DNA from: Streptomyces sp. NRRL F-5630
GTDB lineage: Bacteria > Actinomycetota > Actinomycetes > Streptomycetales > Streptomycetaceae
DNA: 52,555 nt
Assembly: GCF_000719475.1 (NCBI RefSeq)
Contig: NZ_JOGO01000046.1
Location: 1-52,555 of the forward strand
Direction of reading: 5' to 3'
The notes beneath the pieces are model-generated. The model ran no database searches, had not been told where the DNA came from, and saw only the letters and a program-made list of their open reading frames with translations. Shown here one piece after another: positions 49,889 through 52,555 of this stretch (position 1 is the first letter of the stretch; each line of letters starts with the position of its first letter). The position numbers and the translations under genes were made by a program.

Positions 49889-50926
49889 GTGGCACAGACC
49901 ACCCACCGACCCGCCCCGCGCTACGGCAACCGCCCGACGATGAAGGATGTCGCGGCCCGGGCGGGCGTGGGGCTCAAGACGGTCTCGCGGGTGGTGAACG
50001 ACGAGCCCGGCGTCACCCCGGACACCGAGCGACGGGTACGGGAGGCGATCGCTGCGCTCGGTTTCCGCAGGAACGACAGCGCGCGGGTGCTGCGCAAGGG
50101 CCGTACCGCGAGCGTCGGCCTCATCCTGGAGGATCTCGCCGACCCCTTCTACGGGCCGCTGAGCCGCGCGGTGGAGGAGGTGGCGCGCGCGCACGGCGCC
50201 CTGCTCATCAACGGGTCGAGCGCCGAGGATCCCGAACGGGAGCGGGAGCTGGCCCTCGCGCTGTGCGCGCGGCGCGTGGACGGCCTCGTCGTCATCCCGG
50301 CGGGGGACGACCACCACTACCTCCAGCCGGAGATCGCGGCCGGGATGGCGGCGGTCTTCGTGGACCGCCCGGCGGGCGGCATCGAGGCAGACGTCGTGCT
50401 GTCGGACAGTTTCGGCGGCGCGCGCGAGGGGGTGCGGCACCTGCTCGCACACGGGCACCGGCGGGTCGGCTTCATCGGTGACATGCCCCGTATCCACACC
50501 GCCGCCGAGCGTCTGCGCGGCTATCGCGCCGCGCTCTCCGAGGCGGGGATCACGCCGGCTCCCGAGTGGGTCTCGCTGGGCGTGACCGATCCGGAGCGGG
50601 TACGGGACGCGGCGCACGCGATGCTCAGCGGGCCCGAGCCCGTGACGGCGATCTTCGCGGGGAACAACCGTGTGACGGTGACGGTGGTCCGGGTGCTGGC
50701 GGAGCGCGCGCGGCCGGTGGCGCTCGTCGGTTTCGACGATTTCGAGCTCGCCGACCTCCTCGATCCGGGGGTCACGGTCATCGCGCAGGACGCCGCCCAG
50801 CTGGGGCGCACGGCGGCGCAGCGGCTCTTCGGGCGGCTCGACGGGGCGGCGCACGAGGCGGAGCGCTTCGTCCTGCCGACGCGGCTCATTCCGCGAGGCT
50901 CCGGCGAGCTGCCGCCCGCCCAGTGA
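49889..50926 (+). CDS. LacI family transcriptional regulator
   Basis: 345 residues. HTH at about 17-38 (TMKDVAARAGVGLKTVSRVVN) with hinge helix NDSARVLRKGR, then a periplasmic-binding-protein-like sugar domain (SVGLILEDLADPFYGPLSRAVEEVA, HRRVGFIGD, GFDDFELADLLDPGVTVIAQD). Binds a sugar and represses until induced. GTG start (VAQTTHRP) with AGGA 7 nt upstream. The palindrome 50 bp upstream is the likely operator, giving autoregulation and control of the divergent ROK kinase. Convergent with the DUF6986-like gene. Confidence 0.93.
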   Translation: MAQTTHRPAPRYGNRPTMKDVAARAGVGLKTVSRVVNDEPGVTPDTERRVREAIAALGFRRNDSARVLRKGRTASVGLILEDLADPFYGPLSRAVEEVARAHGALLINGSSAEDPERERELALALCARRVDGLVVIPAGDDHHYLQPEIAAGMAAVFVDRPAGGIEADVVLSDSFGGAREGVRHLLAHGHRRVGFIGDMPRIHTAAERLRGYRAALSEAGITPAPEWVSLGVTDPERVRDAAHAMLSGPEPVTAIFAGNNRVTVTVVRVLAERARPVALVGFDDFELADLLDPGVTVIAQDAAQLGRTAAQRLFGRLDGAAHEAERFVLPTRLIPRGSGELPPAQ

Positions 50927-50931
50927 GCGAC

Positions 50932-50956
50932 TCTCACCCTTCAGTGGAGGGTGAGA
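50932..50956. terminator. Bidirectional terminator hairpin
   Basis: TCTCACCCT and AGGGTGAGA form a perfect 9-bp stem with a 7-nt loop between the convergent LacI and DUF6986-like genes. It overlaps the last codons of the latter. Confidence 0.75.
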
Positions 50957-52247
50957 CTTGGCTTCCCCGGCGGCCGGCGAACGCTTCGAGGGTTTCCCTG
51001 TCCAGTCCGCTGCGCGTGGTGATCTCGTCCATGCCGAGTGCTTCGCAGTCGGCGCCGCGCAGGAGGTGCCCGGCGAGCGCGCGGGCGGTCGCGGGTTCGT
51101 CGAGCACGTCCCCGCCGGCGCGGGCCGCGTAGGCGGCGAGGCGGTCCGCCGTGCGCTGCCAGTCGGCGCGGTAGAAGGCGTAGACCGCCGCGTAGCGGGT
51201 CGGCAGGTGGGCGGGGTGCATGTCCCAGCCCTGGTAGTAGGCGCGGGCGAGGGCCCGCGAGACGAGGCGGTGGTGCAGGTGCCAGGCGGCGTGCACCCGC
51301 GCCGTGGGCCCGACGGGCAGGACGTTGGTGGAGCCGTCCGAGAGGCGCACGCCCGTGCCCGCCGCCGCGAGTTGCATGACGGCCTTGGCGTGGTCGGCGG
51401 CGGGGTGGTCGGGGGCCTGGTGCGCGGCGCTGACGCCGAGCGCGGCGCTGTAGTCGAAGGTGCCGTAGTGCAGCGCGGTGACGCGGCCCTGCCCGGCGTC
51501 GATCATGCGGGCGACGGTGGCCGCGCCGTCGGGGCCGAGCACGGCCTGCGCGGTCTCGACCTGGATCTCGAAGCCGATCGCGCCCGGCGCGAGCCCTCGG
51601 GCCTCCTCGAAGGTGTCCAGGAGACGGGCCATGGCGGTGACCTGGGGCACGTACGTGACCTTGGGCAGCGTCAGGGCGAGGCGTCCGGGCAGTGCGGGCG
51701 CGGCGTCGAGGAGGGCGGTGAGGAAGAGGTCGAGGGTGCGGATGCCCCGGTCGCGTACGGCGGCCTCCATGCACTTGATCCTGATGCCGAGCCGGGCGGG
51801 GACGCGGGCGGGGTCGGGATCGGCGCACGCCTCCGCGACAAGGCGCGCGGCGCGCAGCGCGTCGGCGTCCTCCTCGGTGTCGGGCCGCACCCCGTACCCG
51901 TCCTCGAAGTCGATCCGCAGATCCTCGACGGGCTCGGTGCGCAGCTTGGCCCGCACCCGGGGGTACACCTCGGCGGCGAGCGCCGGGTCGAGGTCCACGG
52001 CGGCGGCGAGCGCGGCGGCGTCCGGCGCGTGGGCATCCAGCGCGGCGAGCGCCTCGTCGCCCCACGTACGAACGGTGCCCGCGCCGAAGGCGTCGGCGGG
52101 CACGTACACCGTGTGCACCGGTTGCCGCGTGCCCGGGTCGCCCGGGTAGCGCCGCGCCAGTTCGGCGTCGACGGGGGCGAGGAGGTCCGTGACCTCCTTC
52201 GCGGCGTGCGGCCCGAGCGTGCGGTGTGCCGGCTCCTGCGCGTCCAT
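50934..52247 (-). CDS. DUF6986 family protein (aldolase/citrate lyase-like)
   Basis: 437 residues, no signal peptide. The fold signature of HpcH/HpaI-type aldolases and CitE-like lyases is visible: EDLRIDFEDGYG (acidic metal site), RIKCMEAAVRDRGIRTLD, LALTLPKVTYVPQVTAM, IGFEIQVETAQAVLGPDG and LHYGTFDYSAALG. Reaction unknown. I recall Streptomyces homologues beside malate synthase and allantoin genes, so a role in C2 or ureide metabolism is possible (inference). ATG with GGGAGG 6-7 nt upstream and a palindrome just before that. Confidence 0.87.
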   Translation of the reverse strand: MDAQEPAHRTLGPHAAKEVTDLLAPVDAELARRYPGDPGTRQPVHTVYVPADAFGAGTVRTWGDEALAALDAHAPDAAALAAAVDLDPALAAEVYPRVRAKLRTEPVEDLRIDFEDGYGVRPDTEEDADALRAARLVAEACADPDPARVPARLGIRIKCMEAAVRDRGIRTLDLFLTALLDAAPALPGRLALTLPKVTYVPQVTAMARLLDTFEEARGLAPGAIGFEIQVETAQAVLGPDGAATVARMIDAGQGRVTALHYGTFDYSAALGVSAAHQAPDHPAADHAKAVMQLAAAGTGVRLSDGSTNVLPVGPTARVHAAWHLHHRLVSRALARAYYQGWDMHPAHLPTRYAAVYAFYRADWQRTADRLAAYAARAGGDVLDEPATARALAGHLLRGADCEALGMDEITTRSGLDRETLEAFAGRRGSQVSPSTEG

Positions 52248-52262
52248 GCGGACGCCTCCCGT

Positions 52263-52281
52263 CCTCAACAATCCGTTGAGG
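52263..52281 (-). promoter_or_regulatory. Palindromic operator candidate
   Basis: CCTCAAC-N5-GTTGAGG, perfect 7-bp arms, 16 bp before the DUF6986-like start and 2 bp before its ribosome binding site. Symmetry and place suit a repressor site (perhaps IclR type), though an mRNA hairpin is also possible. Confidence 0.6.
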
Positions 52282-52442
52282 GAAGGTAAGCGGGCTCGCG
52301 GGAGGGAGTCAACGGCGCCCCGCACGGAGGGATGCGCGGCCACGACGCCACCGGCACCTGCTCGCGTCCGGCTGGCGGGCCTGAACCGCTCCGCCCGGAC
52401 CGGCGGCGCGCGTCGGTTCGTGCGGAGGTGGACGTACGGGTA

Positions 52443-52481
52443 CGGCCCCGTATCCGCCTGTTGTGGGTGGACACGGGGCCG
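52443..52481 (-). terminator. Terminator hairpin
   Basis: Arms CGGCCCCGTATCC (52443-52455) and GGACACGGGGCCG (52469-52481), one mismatch, 24 bp after the stop of the partial gene at the right edge. Confidence 0.78.
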
Positions 52482-52504
52482 CACAGCCAGCCGTGTGAGG
52501 CGGG

Positions 52505-52555
52505 TCAGCCCTTGCGGGTGTTGATCTCTTCGGTGAGCTGGGGGACGACGTTGAA
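52505..52555 (-). CDS. C-terminal end of a gene running off the window
   Basis: Sixteen residues (FNVVPQLTEEINTRKG) and a stop on the minus strand, followed by a strong terminator, which supports a real gene end. Too short to name. It is transcribed in the same direction as the DUF6986-like gene but has its own terminator. Confidence 0.6.
   Translation of the reverse strand, partial: FNVVPQLTEEINTRKG

Overview
This is about 52.5 kb of very GC-rich DNA with third-position G/C bias, many GTG starts and a typical Streptomyces gene set: a chaplin, the melC1/melC2 tyrosinase pair, a sedolisin, a bacterial GH55 glucanase, a Cds1-type cysteine desulfhydrase, an RsbW-like ATPase and a DUF6986-like protein. 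It reads as one edge of a draft Streptomyces chromosomal contig. Bases 1-57 are not biological. They match the Illumina P7/Nextera adapter (P7 tail, 8-base index, read primer, mosaic end), so the left edge is an assembly end that cuts through a probable secreted-protein gene.

Layout. 0-5.5 kb: divergent SDR oxidoreductase and HTH regulator, a D,D-carboxypeptidase, a DJ-1/PfpI protein and a C-terminally anchored secreted protein. 5.5-12 kb: small hypothetical, Nudix hydrolase, aldehyde dehydrogenase, then a three-subunit xanthine-dehydrogenase-type molybdoenzyme operon with GTGA overlaps at both junctions. 12-16 kb: chaplin, tyrosinase with its copper chaperone, GH55 exo-beta-1,3-glucanase. 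16-22 kb: second SDR, sedolisin, TetR next to a truncated epoxide hydrolase, WYL regulator and second Nudix. 22-28.6 kb: apolipoprotein N-acyltransferase, PH-like membrane protein, Asp/Glu racemase homologue, membrane glycosyltransferase, Pro-rich protein, MOSC protein. 28.6-36.8 kb: Rv1733c-like membrane protein, a beta-helix/AAA+ fusion, a large membrane protein with a lipase motif, a DeoR regulator and Cds1. 37-44.6 kb: RsbW-like ATPase, ROK regulator, AlkB-like dioxygenase, MFS transporter, FAD reductase, M20 peptidase. 44.6-48.6 kb: an unusual repeat-rich zone around an MBL-fold hydrolase and a Nudix protein with a lost P-loop. 48.8-52.5 kb: divergent ROK kinase and LacI regulator with a perfect palindrome between them, a DUF6986-like protein with its own palindrome, and the last 16 codons of another gene.

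Most of the window is ordinary core or near-core Streptomyces content. The parts that deserve attention are: (i) 44.6-48.6 kb, with a 25-bp tandem array, an inverted pair of perfect DnaA boxes, a degenerate ~57-bp array, a Nudix protein with a decayed Walker A and a 15-bp/5-residue internal repeat, and a small gene whose ribosome binding site sits in a perfect hairpin; (ii) the beta-helix/AAA+ fusion; (iii) the epoxide hydrolase deletion with a 19-bp tandem repeat at its broken end; (iv) several genes with no Shine-Dalgarno but a TANNNT box 6-7 nt before the start, suggesting leaderless mRNAs. I saw no tRNA, rRNA, CRISPR array, insertion sequence or prophage. All assignments come from reading motifs and recalling families; no database search was run.
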